NCBI RefSeq assembly: GCF_035690525.1
Contig: NZ_DASSKM010000135.1
Location: forward strand, 6,931-70,930
Length of the DNA: 64,000 nt
Source: Salinisphaera sp035690525
GTDB taxonomy: Bacteria > Pseudomonadota > Gammaproteobacteria > Nevskiales > Salinisphaeraceae
Reading direction: 5' to 3'
The number at the start of each line of letters is the position of its first letter. Position 1 is the first letter of the stretch. Shown piece after piece: positions 1-8,318 of this stretch. The position numbers and the translations under genes were made by a program. The notes under the pieces are model-generated. The model ran no database searches. It was not told where the DNA came from and saw only the letters and a program-made list of their open reading frames with translations.

Positions 1-266
1 CGGCCTGGCAGCCGGACAAGGCCGACAAGGTACTGCTCGACCCGCCGCGCTCGGGCGCGGCCGAAGTTCTCGGCCATGTGGCCGCCACCGGCGCGTCGCG
101 TATCGTCTACTGTTCCTGTCACCCGGCGACCCTGGCGCGCGACGCGGCCACGCTGGTCGGACGGCACGGTTATCGTCTGGCCGCGGCCGGCGTGATGGAT
201 ATGTTCCCGCATACCGCGCACATCGAATCGATGGCGGTTTTCGAAAAACCGAGCCGAGGCTCCTGA
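1..266 (+). CDS. rlmD: 23S rRNA (uracil-C5)-methyltransferase RlmD, C-terminal end only
   Basis: The reading frame is open from base 3 to the TGA at 264-266, so only the last 87 codons or so lie in the window. The visible protein contains LLDPPRSG followed by RIVYCSCHP. These are the DPPR substrate loop and the catalytic-cysteine motif of TrmA/RlmC/RlmD-type SAM-dependent uracil C5 methyltransferases, which use the cysteine as nucleophile. RlmD modifies U1939 of 23S rRNA; assignment to RlmD rather than a paralogue is an inference, because the iron-sulfur and TRAM N-terminal parts are outside the window. The stop codon overlaps the next start by one base (TGATG), so the two genes are probably cotranscribed. 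Confidence 0.85.
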   Translation, partial: AWQPDKADKVLLDPPRSGAAEVLGHVAATGASRIVYCSCHPATLARDAATLVGRHGYRLAAAGVMDMFPHTAHIESMAVFEKPSRGS

Positions 267-745
267 TGGCACTTGAGATCGAACGCAAGTTCCTCGTCGA
301 CGACGACGGTTGGCGCGGGGCGGCCCATGCCAGCCGGCATTTCGCGCAGGGCTATCTCAACGAATCGGGCCGCGCCTCGGTGCGCGTGCGCATCGAAGGC
401 GACGCCGCGAATCTCAACATCAAGGCCGCCCAGGTGGGTACGTCGCGCGCCGAGTACGAATACGCGATCCCGATGGCCGAGGCGCGCGAGATTCTGGACC
501 GTCTTACCCTCACGCCGCCGGTCGAGAAGGTTCGCCACTGGTTGGATCATGCCGGGCACACCTGGGAAATCGATGAATTCGCCGGCGCCAACGCGCCGCT
601 GGTGGTCGCCGAAATCGAGCTCGACGACCCGGCGGCCCGCTTCGAGCGGCCCGCCTGGCTCGGCGACGAGATCACCGACGACGTGCGCTACTACAACCAC
701 GCGTTGGCGTTTTCTCCGTACAGCCGGTGGGGCGACGATCGATGA
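266..745 (+). CDS. CYTH domain protein (putative inorganic triphosphatase)
   Basis: A 159-residue protein that opens with the CYTH signature ExExK (EIERKFLV, residues 4-11). Further acidic and basic strands typical of the triphosphate tunnel fold follow (RVRIEGD, YEYAIPM, EIDEFAG, VVAEIEL). Single-domain bacterial CYTH proteins of this length hydrolyse inorganic tripolyphosphate with divalent metal. No CHAD domain is attached. It starts one base inside the preceding gene's stop, and nagZ starts four bases before its own stop, so it sits in a tight operon. The substrate is inferred from the family only. Confidence 0.85.
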   Translation: MALEIERKFLVDDDGWRGAAHASRHFAQGYLNESGRASVRVRIEGDAANLNIKAAQVGTSRAEYEYAIPMAEAREILDRLTLTPPVEKVRHWLDHAGHTWEIDEFAGANAPLVVAEIELDDPAARFERPAWLGDEITDDVRYYNHALAFSPYSRWGDDR

Positions 746-1794
746 GCGCGGCCGCGGCGCCCGGCCCGTTGCTGATCGATGTCGAGGGCAAGTCGCTGAC
801 CGACGACGATTGCCGCCTGCTGGCCGATCCGGCCGTCGGCGGCGCGATCCTGTTCACGCGCAACTACACGGACCGACGGCAGCTGGGCGCTCTGACGGCG
901 GCGATGCGCGCGGTGCGCCCCAACTTGCTGATCGTCGCCGATTACGAGGGCGGCCGGGTACAGCGTTTCCGAGACGGTTTTACCCCGATCCCGCCGATGC
1001 GGGCGCTTGGCCGCGCGTATCTTGAAGACCCGGAGGCTGCGCGCGCGGCGGCCCGCGAACTGGCCTGGCTGGCGGCCTCGGAGCTGCGCTCGGCCGGCGT
1101 CGACATGCCGCTGGCGCCGGTCGCCGACCTCGACTACGGCGTATCGGATGTCATCGGCAGCCGTGCGCTCGCCGAAACCGCGGACGCGGTCGCCGACTTG
1201 GCCGCAATTTATGCGCGGGGGCTCGCCGAGGCGGGCAGTGCGGCCACGGCCAAGCATTTTCCCGGCCACGGCTATGTCGCCGCCGATTCCCACGCCGAAC
1301 TGCCGGTCGACGACCGGCCGCGAGGCGAACTCGAGCGCGACTGGGCGCCGTTCGCCGCATTGATCGATCAGGGCATCGCCTCGGTGATGATGGCGCACGT
1401 GCGGTTCACCGCGGTCGACGAGCGCCCGGCCAGCCTCTCGTCGCGCTGGATCGATGGGATTTTACGCGGCGAACTCGGCTTCGACGGCTGTGTGTTCTGC
1501 GACGACCTGAGCATGGGCGGCGCGGCCGCGCTCGGCGATTATGCCCAGCGCACGCGCGGCGCGCTGGCCGCCGGTTGCGACTACCTGCCGGTATGCAACG
1601 ATCGGGAGGCGGCCCTGGTGGCCCGCCGCATCGTGGCCGACGGCGCGCCGGATGCAGGCCGTGAACGCCGAGCGGCGCTGGGCGATCGGCTTGATCGGTC
1701 GCGCCGTCATGCTGAGCCCGACCCGGCCGAGTCCGACCCTGGGCGTCTGCGCGCCGCGCGCGAGATCGCCGCGCAGCTGATGAGCGCCGCATGA
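742..1794 (+). CDS. nagZ: beta-N-acetylhexosaminidase NagZ
   Basis: A 350-residue glycoside hydrolase family 3 enzyme of the cytoplasmic peptidoglycan recycling pathway. It removes N-acetylglucosamine from 1,6-anhydro-muropeptides. The family signature KHFPGHG lies at residues 171-177 with the following DSH, and the CDDLSMGG segment near residue 253 carries the catalytic aspartate. I chose ATG at 742 (MSAAAAPGPLLIDVEG) over a GTG at 727, because family members begin just before the first strand and this start overlaps the upstream stop by four bases. The enzyme is about the usual length (E. coli about 341). The NagZ product is a signal in AmpC induction where AmpR exists; no ampR is seen here. 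Confidence 0.93.
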   Translation: MSAAAAPGPLLIDVEGKSLTDDDCRLLADPAVGGAILFTRNYTDRRQLGALTAAMRAVRPNLLIVADYEGGRVQRFRDGFTPIPPMRALGRAYLEDPEAARAAARELAWLAASELRSAGVDMPLAPVADLDYGVSDVIGSRALAETADAVADLAAIYARGLAEAGSAATAKHFPGHGYVAADSHAELPVDDRPRGELERDWAPFAALIDQGIASVMMAHVRFTAVDERPASLSSRWIDGILRGELGFDGCVFCDDLSMGGAAALGDYAQRTRGALAAGCDYLPVCNDREAALVARRIVADGAPDAGRERRAALGDRLDRSRRHAEPDPAESDPGRLRAAREIAAQLMSAA

Positions 1795-1945
1795 TGGTTC
1801 GAGTCGAACAGGAAGGCCGACAACGATGAGGCATGGCGATGGATCGATGTCGAAAAGGTACAATCCGATGCGTAACACGACATCGCCAACGATCAAGGCC
1901 AAGTAGGCCCGGACGACGCCGGTGAACAACAAATCAGGGGAGATC

Positions 1946-2524
1946 ATGAGCGGTTTCGACCGACAGCGCTACGAAGAAGCCAAGGCCGTCTATGCAGGCG
2001 CCGATTGCCTAATCAGCAAGGCCGAAATCGACGCCGCCTACGACCGGATGGCCGCCGAGGTCACCGCCGATCTGGCCGCGCTCGACCCGGTGGTGGTGTG
2101 CGTCATGCTGGGCGGACTGCAGGCCACGGCCGAACTCGGCAAACGGCTGGCCTTTCCCTTCGAACTCGACTATCTGCATGCCACGCGCTATCGCGGTGAA
2201 ACCGCCGGCGGCGCGTTGGTGTGGAAGGTCAGCCCGGGTCTGCGGCTGGCCGACCGGCATGTGCTGATCGTGGACGACATCATCGACGAGGGGCACACGC
2301 TGGCCGCGATTCTCGACTCGATCCGCGGCCAGGGGGCGGCGTCCGTGCGCACGGCGATGCTGCTGCTCAAGGACCACGACCGCCGTGCGCCCGGGCTCAA
2401 GGCCGACTACGTGGGCTGCACCGTCGAGGATCGCTATGTCTTCGGCTCGGGCATGGACTATAAGGGCTATTTCCGGCAACTGCCCGGGGTCTGGGCGATC
2501 GGCCGCGAACACGAATCGACGTGA
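1946..2524 (+). CDS. hpt: hypoxanthine-guanine phosphoribosyltransferase
   Basis: A 192-residue type I phosphoribosyltransferase. The PRPP loop VLIVDDIIDEGHTL contains the acidic pair and small residues that bind the ribose-5-phosphate. It transfers phosphoribose from PRPP to hypoxanthine or guanine. ATG 1946 is preceded by a strong purine tract (aggggag); a GTG at 1922 in frame is less likely. It overlaps the next gene by four bases (GTGA). Its neighbour releases a free 6-oxopurine, so Hpt would recapture that base as a nucleotide. Xanthine specificity cannot be excluded. About 150 bases separate it from nagZ and show no clear structure. Confidence 0.85.
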   Translation: MSGFDRQRYEEAKAVYAGADCLISKAEIDAAYDRMAAEVTADLAALDPVVVCVMLGGLQATAELGKRLAFPFELDYLHATRYRGETAGGALVWKVSPGLRLADRHVLIVDDIIDEGHTLAAILDSIRGQGAASVRTAMLLLKDHDRRAPGLKADYVGCTVEDRYVFGSGMDYKGYFRQLPGVWAIGREHEST

Positions 2525-3270
2525 CGGCGCCGATCGGCATCATCGGCGGCACAGCGCTGGCCGAACTGGCCGGCGTCACCCAACAGGACGAGCCGGCGTG
2601 GCCGGAGACGGCCTACGGCGCACCCTCGGGCCCGCTGGTGCGCGGCCGTTTCGCCGGACGCGAAGTCTGCTTCGTGATGCGGCACGGCCGCGACCACCGG
2701 ATCTCACCGCATGCGATCAACTATCGCGCCAATATCCGCGCGCTGGCCGATGCCGGTTGCCGGCAAGTGATCGCGATCGCCGCGGTCGGCGGCATCAGCG
2801 AGACGATGACGCCGGGGCGTATCGTGATCCCGCATCAGGTCGTCGACTATAGCTGGGGGCGGGCGCATACCTTCTACGACGATCCGGAGGGCGGCGAACT
2901 CGATCACATCGACTTCACCGATCCGTATACGCCCGCGCTTCGACAGGCGTTGATCGACGCGGCGACCGCTCTGGATTTCGAACCGGCCGACGCGGCGGTG
3001 CACGGCGTAACCCAGGGCCCGCGACTGGAAACCGCGGCCGAAATCGACCGCATGGAACGCGACGGCTGCGACATCGTCGGCATGACTGGCATGCCGGAAG
3101 CCGCGTTGGCCCGCGAAGCCGGCCTGTCCTACGCCTGTGCGGCGGTGGTCGTGAACAAGGCCGCCGGCCGCACCGGCGGAATCGCGATCCACGCCGAAAT
3201 CAAGGCGACACTGACCCGCGGCATGATCGATATCGAGCGATTGCTGGAATCGGTCGTTCCGACGATCTGA
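2521..3270 (+). CDS. mtnP: S-methyl-5'-thioinosine (or thioadenosine) phosphorylase
   Basis: A 249-residue nucleoside phosphorylase of the MTAP/PNP trimeric family. Visible motifs are GIIGGTAL at the start (phosphate loop), MRHGRDHRISPHAINYRANI (residues 53-72) and GPRLETAAEI (167-175). Enzymes that use 6-aminopurine nucleosides carry two aspartates (Asp220 and Asp222 in human MTAP). Here the equivalent pair is Asn212 and Ala214 (VVNKAAG), as I recall from the Pseudomonas methylthioinosine phosphorylase. That favours S-methyl-5'-thioinosine as substrate, giving hypoxanthine and methylthioribose-1-phosphate. The start is GTG, overlapping the hpt stop, and coupling to hpt fits hypoxanthine release. 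Confidence 0.85.
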   Translation: MTAPIGIIGGTALAELAGVTQQDEPAWPETAYGAPSGPLVRGRFAGREVCFVMRHGRDHRISPHAINYRANIRALADAGCRQVIAIAAVGGISETMTPGRIVIPHQVVDYSWGRAHTFYDDPEGGELDHIDFTDPYTPALRQALIDAATALDFEPADAAVHGVTQGPRLETAAEIDRMERDGCDIVGMTGMPEAALAREAGLSYACAAVVVNKAAGRTGGIAIHAEIKATLTRGMIDIERLLESVVPTI

Positions 3271-3373
3271 CTTTCGGGAAACACCAAGGCATATAAAAAG
3301 AAAATCGCCCGCAAATCAAATATCTTTCGACCGCGCGGTATGAAACCGTGCAGTCGACCAAATGGGAGAGCTA

Positions 3374-3549
3374 ATACCAACCCTCATAAAGATTGATCGA
3401 TCTTCATGAAGCCAGAATTCGTCCGCAAATGAACGCTAATAAACGCGAATGCAAGCGAGGAAAGCGCATAAGCGCGTCTTATTCGCGCGCATTTGCGTTT
3501 ATTTGCGGACTGTTTTGGCCGGTAGGTCATTGCTTTTGCAGGTTGGTAT
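3374..3549. repeat. MITE-like palindromic repeat, copy A
   Basis: This 176-bp element begins ATACCAACC and ends GGTTGGTAT, a perfect 9-bp terminal inverted repeat, and is flanked by TAA on both sides. It is nearly identical to 18471-18638 apart from one 10-base insertion, one 2-base deletion and a few substitutions. The interior holds long complementary arms around GTCCGCAAATG and ATTTGCGGAC, so it can fold into a large hairpin. It encodes no protein of its own. It lies inside the start of a vapC-like toxin gene. A non-autonomous miniature transposon is the simplest reading; mobility is inferred, not shown. Confidence 0.8.
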
Positions 3550-3593
3550 AACAACCATTTGACGACGACGCTCGCATCGATCGTGTAGCTCAA
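3549..3593 (-). pseudogene. VapC-like PIN-domain toxin, truncated by repeat insertion
   Basis: Starting from a TTG that overlaps the antitoxin stop (TTGA), the frame reads MSYTIDASVVVKWLL and then runs directly into the repeat element. This segment is the first strand of a PIN-domain ribonuclease, including the first catalytic aspartate (Asp6). Only about 15 of the usual 130 codons remain. On the far side of the repeat I find no continuation of a PIN domain. The toxin is therefore dead, either cut by the insertion followed by deletion, or truncated earlier. Confidence 0.75.
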
Positions 3594-3838
3594 TCGCGCA
3601 TCGCGTCGCGGATTCGACGGATGTCCTCGTCACTCGCCGATGGTCGCAGATGCCGTCTTGCCGTCAGCGCTTCGAAGGCGTCCCGGGCGCGTGCCTTGCG
3701 GTTCGCGCGGTCGATCGCCTCTCGCATCGGATCCGCAACGATCGCACTCTTGTTCTGGCCTTCGAACGTACGGTTAAAGGCTTCCTTGACATCCTCGGGC
3801 ACCGAGAAATTGACCGTGCTCACGACTGACTCCGGCAT
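3590..3838 (-). CDS. VapB-like antitoxin, now without an intact toxin
   Basis: An 82-residue protein from the ATG at 3838. It has a short beta strand plus helix at the N-terminus (STVNFSVPEDVKEAFNRTF, ribbon-helix-helix type) followed by a charged, helical toxin-binding tail (EAIDRANRKARARDAFEALTARR). Size and layout match type II antitoxins of VapB/RHH kind. The stop overlaps the TTG start of the broken vapC. A TTG at 3856 would extend the protein by six residues. No good Shine-Dalgarno is seen because the start lies within a palindrome. Family assignment rests on the pairing with the PIN-domain remnant. Confidence 0.7.
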   Translation of the reverse strand: MPESVVSTVNFSVPEDVKEAFNRTFEGQNKSAIVADPMREAIDRANRKARARDAFEALTARRHLRPSASDEDIRRIRDAMRD

Positions 3839-3857
3839 TGTTGAATATTTCAACAAT
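3837..3857. promoter_or_regulatory. Perfect inverted repeat over the antitoxin start (probable autoregulatory operator)
   Basis: Two 9-base arms, ATTGTTGAA and TTCAACAAT, flank a 3-base centre and overlap the antitoxin ATG at 3838. AT-rich dyads at this position are the usual operators through which antitoxins repress their own operon. The binding role is an inference. Confidence 0.6.
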
Positions 3858-3885
3858 AGTATCGATCGCGGCAGCCGGCAAGATC

Positions 3886-6800
3886 TCAGCCGGTAATGGC
3901 CTCTGTCGCGTCGTCAATCGGCGGCGCACCCAATTTCTCCAGCAGTTCGGCTACGCGCTCGATACGGGTCGCGATATCCGGCATATCGCGGAAGAACACG
4001 AGCCTGGAATCGCCCTCCAGCCGATAGGCTTGGGCATCGGCCTGGACCAGCGCGATCAGCGTGGCCGGGTCGATCTTGCTCGACTTGCCGAAATGCAGTC
4101 GTCCGACATCCGGTCCGGCTTCGAGCTTGGCCAATGTCAGCGGCGCGGCCTGCAGCTTGAGGCCGGTGACCGCGAACAGATTCTCGGCCGGCCCGGGCAG
4201 CAGACCGAAACGGTCGATGAGTTCGACCTTGAGCGCACGCAACGCCTTGCCGCTTCTCGCCGCGCTGATGCGCTTGTAGAGCACCAGCCGCATGTGCACG
4301 TCGGGGATGTAATTCTCGGGCAGAAGGGCGGCCACGCCGAGTTCCACCTCGGTAGCGCCCATCAACTCGTCGGCATCGGCGTCCGGCACTTCGCCGCGCT
4401 TGTAGGCGGCCACGGCGCGATCGAGCATCTGACGGTACAGATCGAAGCCGATCTCGGAAATCTGGCCGGACTGGCCTTCGCCGAGCAGTTCGCCGGCGCC
4501 GCGGATCTCCAGATCGTGAGTGGCCAGCGCGAAGCCGGCGCCCAGATCGTGCAGCGAGGCCAGGGCGTCGAGCCGCTTTTCGGCGTCCCTCGTCATCACG
4601 GCCGAATCCTCGGGCGTGAGCAGGTAGGCATAGGCCCGATGATGTGAGCGCCCGACGCGGCCTCTAAGCTGATGCAGCTGGGCCAAACCGAAGGTGTCGG
4701 CGCGGTCGATGATGATGGTGTTCGCGCTCGGCACGTCGATGCCCGATTCCACAATCGTGGTGCAGAGCAGGATATCGAAGCGGCGATGATAGAAATCGAG
4801 CATCACCTGTTCGAGTTCGCGCTCGTGCATCTGCCCGTGGGCGATCCGGATGCGGGCCTCGGGCAGCAATTCGGCCAAATCGCGCGCCTTGCGGTCGATG
4901 TCGGCGACCTTGTTGTGCACGTAATAGATTTGGCCGCCGCGGCGCATCTCACGGCGCGCGGCTTCCTGGATCATGACGCCGTCGTATTTCGACACGAACG
5001 TCTCGATCGCCAGCCGCGATTCGGGCGGGGTGGCGATGATCGACAGATCGCGCAGGCCGGACAGGCTCATATTGAGCGTGCGCGGGATCGGTGTGGCGGT
5101 CAGCGTGAGCAGATCGACCTGGGCGCGCAGGCTCTTGATCCGCTCCTTGTGGCGTACGCCGAAGCGATGCTCCTCGTCGACGATCAACAGGCCGAGCTTC
5201 TTGAAGCGGATGTCGCGGGCCAGCAGTCGATGCGTGCCGATCACGATATCCAGCGAGCCCGCGGCCATTTCGGTGAGCAGCGTGTCGCGCTGCTTGGCCG
5301 TGCGCATGCGCGACAGCGCGCCGATTCTGACCGGCCAGTCGGCAAAGCGGTCGGCGAAGCTCTGATAATGTTGCTGGGCGAGCAGAGTGGTCGGCACCAG
5401 CACGGCCACCTGATACCCGGACGACACGGCCACGAACGCGGATCTGAGCGCGACCTCGGTCTTGCCGAAGCCGACGTCGCCGCAGACCACCCGGTCCATC
5501 GGCGTCGCGCGTGACAGATCGGCCATGACCTCGTTAATGGCGCGCTGCTGATCGGGCGTTTCCTCGAACGGGAAGGCGGCCGAGAACTTCGCGTAATCGG
5601 CCTCGTCCGGTTGCATCGCCACGCCTTGGGCGGATTCACGCTTGGCCTGGATTTCGAGCAGATCGGCGGCGGTATCGCGCGCTTGCTGCGCGGCTTTCTT
5701 GCGCGCCTTGGACCAGCGATCGTTGCCGAGCCGATGCAACGGCGCGGTCTCGGCATCGCCGCCGGTGAAGCGATGCACCAAATGTAGCGAGGCCACCGGC
5801 ACGTACAGCAGATCGCCGCCAGCGTATTCGATGGTGACGAATTCGTTCTCGATGCCGCCGGCCGCAAGCTTGATCAAGCCCTGATAGCGGCCGACGCCGT
5901 TGTCTTGATGCACCACCGGCGCGCCGGGCGCCAGATCGGTCAGCTCGCGGATCGCGGTTTCGGGATCGCGCACCGGCGCTCGCCGGCGCGTCTTGGCCGG
6001 CGGTCGTGCGCCGGTGAGTTGGCTCTCGGCGATGATCGCCAAATGATCGGCCGTCAGCAGACAACCGGCTTCCAGCGTCGCGGCGGTGACCGCGATGCGC
6101 TTGTTGCCATCGGCGAACTCGCGCCAGCCCGCGGCCCGCGCGGGCGCCAGCCCGAGCTGGGTCAGCCAGTCGCGCAGCGCCTCGCGACGGCCGGCCGAGT
6201 CGCCGGTGATCAGGATGCGCCCATCGAAGGAATCGAAGAATTCGCGCAACGCCCGCCCGGTGGCGGCGACATCCGCGCCGGCGAGCGGCGGCGCCGGCGC
6301 CGCGGCAAACACCGCGCCGCCCGTATCGCCGGTATAGCTATCGACGATGCGCGCGCCGGTGAGGCCGTCGAAGGCCGATTTCAGCGTCTGCCGCGTCACG
6401 AACGCTTCGTCGGGCGCCAGGATCGGGCGCTCGGGATTCACCCCGCGCTGCTCATAACGATCCACGATCGCGCCCCAGGCGGTGTTCAGCGCGCTGTGCA
6501 CGTCGCCGAGCTCGACCAGCGCCGCGTCGGCGGGCAGATAGTCGGTCAGCGCGGCGATCTCGTCGAAGAACAACGCCAGATAAGATTCGATGCCACCCGG
6601 CGGCACACCTCTGGAGACATCGCGATAAATGAGGCTGGCGCCCGGGTCGCCGTCGAAGCGTTGGCGATAGCGCTGCCGGAACGACTTGATCGCCTCGGCG
6701 TCGAGCGGGAATTCGCGGGCCGGCAACAGCCGGATCGAGTCGATTTTCTCGGTCGAGCGCTGGGTTTCGGGATCGAAAGCGCGGATGGTCTCGATCTCGT

Positions 6801-7389
6801 CGTCGAACAAATCGAGCCGGTAGGGCCGATCGGAACCGGTCGGGTACAAATCCATGACCGCGCCGCGAATCGCGAATTCGCCGTGCGTGCGCACTTCCGA
6901 AACCGCGGCATAACCGGCGGCCTGCAGACGCTCGCGCAGAGCGTGGAAATCCAGGCGCTCGCCGAGCGTGAACGCCATTGCCCGCCCATCGACGAAAGCG
7001 TGCGGCGGCAGCGGCTGGAGCAGCGTGTCCGCGGCGACGATCAGGATACCGCGCCCCATCGACGGCAGCCGCAGCAATAGCAACAGCCGCTGCGAGATGA
7101 TATCCGCATGCGGCGAGAATACGTCGTAGGGCAGCGTTTCCCAGTCGGGGAAATGATGAACCGGCAGATCGTCCGGCGCGAAGAACTGCAGTTCCTCTTC
7201 GAGCCGATAGGCGCGGTGCTCGTCGGCGACCACGGCCACGGTCAGCCCGTCGCGCGCGGCCGCGGCCGAAACCAACGCGAGCGCGGTGGCCGCGCCGGCC
7301 AGGCCGGTCCAGCGCGCGGCGCTACCGGGCACGAGCGGCGGCGGGGCGAGGGGACTCGGAGCGGTGATGTGGGGCGTGCTGACTGCCAT
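3886..7389 (-). CDS. mfd: Transcription-repair coupling factor Mfd
   Basis: A 1167-residue protein, the normal length for Mfd, which removes stalled RNA polymerase with ATP and recruits UvrA. The N-terminal UvrB-like module contains HHFPDWETLPYD. A CarD-like RNA polymerase-interaction domain follows in the middle (GAPVVHQDNGVGRYQGL). The SF2 translocase shows GDVGFGKTEVALR (Walker A), LLIVDEEHRFG (DEEH box) and TATPIPRTLNMSL, and the TRCF domain lies at the C-terminus. The frame stays open far upstream, but the extra residues overlap aguB and look non-protein, so I place the start at ATG 7389 (MAVSTPHITAPSPL). It is downstream of aguB by 47 bases on the same strand. Confidence 0.97.
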   Translation of the reverse strand: MAVSTPHITAPSPLAPPPLVPGSAARWTGLAGAATALALVSAAAARDGLTVAVVADEHRAYRLEEELQFFAPDDLPVHHFPDWETLPYDVFSPHADIISQRLLLLLRLPSMGRGILIVAADTLLQPLPPHAFVDGRAMAFTLGERLDFHALRERLQAAGYAAVSEVRTHGEFAIRGAVMDLYPTGSDRPYRLDLFDDEIETIRAFDPETQRSTEKIDSIRLLPAREFPLDAEAIKSFRQRYRQRFDGDPGASLIYRDVSRGVPPGGIESYLALFFDEIAALTDYLPADAALVELGDVHSALNTAWGAIVDRYEQRGVNPERPILAPDEAFVTRQTLKSAFDGLTGARIVDSYTGDTGGAVFAAAPAPPLAGADVAATGRALREFFDSFDGRILITGDSAGRREALRDWLTQLGLAPARAAGWREFADGNKRIAVTAATLEAGCLLTADHLAIIAESQLTGARPPAKTRRRAPVRDPETAIRELTDLAPGAPVVHQDNGVGRYQGLIKLAAGGIENEFVTIEYAGGDLLYVPVASLHLVHRFTGGDAETAPLHRLGNDRWSKARKKAAQQARDTAADLLEIQAKRESAQGVAMQPDEADYAKFSAAFPFEETPDQQRAINEVMADLSRATPMDRVVCGDVGFGKTEVALRSAFVAVSSGYQVAVLVPTTLLAQQHYQSFADRFADWPVRIGALSRMRTAKQRDTLLTEMAAGSLDIVIGTHRLLARDIRFKKLGLLIVDEEHRFGVRHKERIKSLRAQVDLLTLTATPIPRTLNMSLSGLRDLSIIATPPESRLAIETFVSKYDGVMIQEAARREMRRGGQIYYVHNKVADIDRKARDLAELLPEARIRIAHGQMHERELEQVMLDFYHRRFDILLCTTIVESGIDVPSANTIIIDRADTFGLAQLHQLRGRVGRSHHRAYAYLLTPEDSAVMTRDAEKRLDALASLHDLGAGFALATHDLEIRGAGELLGEGQSGQISEIGFDLYRQMLDRAVAAYKRGEVPDADADELMGATEVELGVAALLPENYIPDVHMRLVLYKRISAARSGKALRALKVELIDRFGLLPGPAENLFAVTGLKLQAAPLTLAKLEAGPDVGRLHFGKSSKIDPATLIALVQADAQAYRLEGDSRLVFFRDMPDIATRIERVAELLEKLGAPPIDDATEAITG

Positions 7390-7436
7390 GAGAGGGCGCG
7401 GATTATTGCACAGAGAGCCGGCGGCGACGAGCCGGT

Positions 7437-8318
7437 TCAGTCGCGAAAACGCCGCGTCAGTTCGCCGAACGCATCGATCCGCCGATCGCGGAAGAACGGC
7501 CAGATACGCCGCAGGGTCTCGCTGCGATGCAGATCGAGTTCGGCGGTGACAAGCGCGCCGTCCGTGCCGGCCTCGGCCAGCGTTTCGCCTTGCGGCCCGA
7601 ACACGAAGCTGTGGCCCCAGAACCGGATTTCGGCGTTTGGGCCGCCCTCGACGCCAACCCGGTTCGAGGTGACGACCGGCAGGTGATTGGCGATCGCATG
7701 CCCGCGCTGTACGCCCTGCCAGGCGGCCAACTGGCGCGCCTGTTCGGCGTCGTCGTCGGCATCGTCCCAGCCAATGGCGGATGGGTAGATCAGCAGCTCG
7801 GCGCCGGCCAGCGCCATCAAGCGCGCGGCCTCGGGATACCACTGATCCCAGCACACCAGCACGCCCAGCCGCCCGACCTGCGTATCGATCGGCGTGAAGC
7901 CGAGGTCGCCGGGCGTGAAATAGTATTTTTCGTAGTACGCCGGGTCGTCCGGAATATGCATTTTGCGATAGCGCCCGGCGAGACTTCCGTCGCTGTCGAG
8001 CACGACCGCGGTGTTGTGATAAATGCCGGCCGCGCGCCGCTCGAACAGCGAGGCCACGACCACCACGCCGGCGTTTTTCGCCGCGGCCGCCAGCCGCCGG
8101 CTCGACGGGCCGGGGACGGGCTCCGCGTAGTCGAACATCGCCGGGTCCTCACGCCGGCAAAAATAAGGCGTGTTGTGCAGCTCCGGCAGCAGCACGAGGC
8201 GCGCGCCGGCCGCGCCGGCCTCGGCGATATAGCGCTCGGCGGTGGCCAGATTGGTTTCGGCGTTGTCGGCGCAGGCGTACTGGGCGACGGCGATGGTAAG
8301 AATAGAGGTATCAGTCAT
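7437..8318 (-). CDS. aguB: N-carbamoylputrescine amidase
   Basis: A 293-residue nitrilase-superfamily amidase that converts N-carbamoylputrescine to putrescine, CO2 and ammonia. The catalytic triad is visible as Glu in LLPELHNTPYF, Lys in YRKMHIPDD and Cys in VLVCWDQWYPE. The C-terminal half carries NRVGVEGG and FWGHSFVFGPQGE, as in plant and bacterial AguB. ATG 8318 is the family-like start (MTDTSILTIAVAQ); ATG 8330 in frame is an alternative. It overlaps the end of aguA by eight bases, which completes the two-step agmatine route to putrescine. Confidence 0.94.
   Translation of the reverse strand: MTDTSILTIAVAQYACADNAETNLATAERYIAEAGAAGARLVLLPELHNTPYFCRREDPAMFDYAEPVPGPSSRRLAAAAKNAGVVVVASLFERRAAGIYHNTAVVLDSDGSLAGRYRKMHIPDDPAYYEKYYFTPGDLGFTPIDTQVGRLGVLVCWDQWYPEAARLMALAGAELLIYPSAIGWDDADDDAEQARQLAAWQGVQRGHAIANHLPVVTSNRVGVEGGPNAEIRFWGHSFVFGPQGETLAEAGTDGALVTAELDLHRSETLRRIWPFFRDRRIDAFGELTRRFRD

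Noticed and set aside
1859..1864. TACAAT as a -10 box for hpt
   Set aside because: No acceptable -35 sequence is found 16-18 bases upstream, so I do not list a promoter.
7390..7854. An N-terminal extension of Mfd
   Set aside because: The extra codons overlap aguB in another frame and are Arg-rich; Mfd homologues start at the MAVSTP position.
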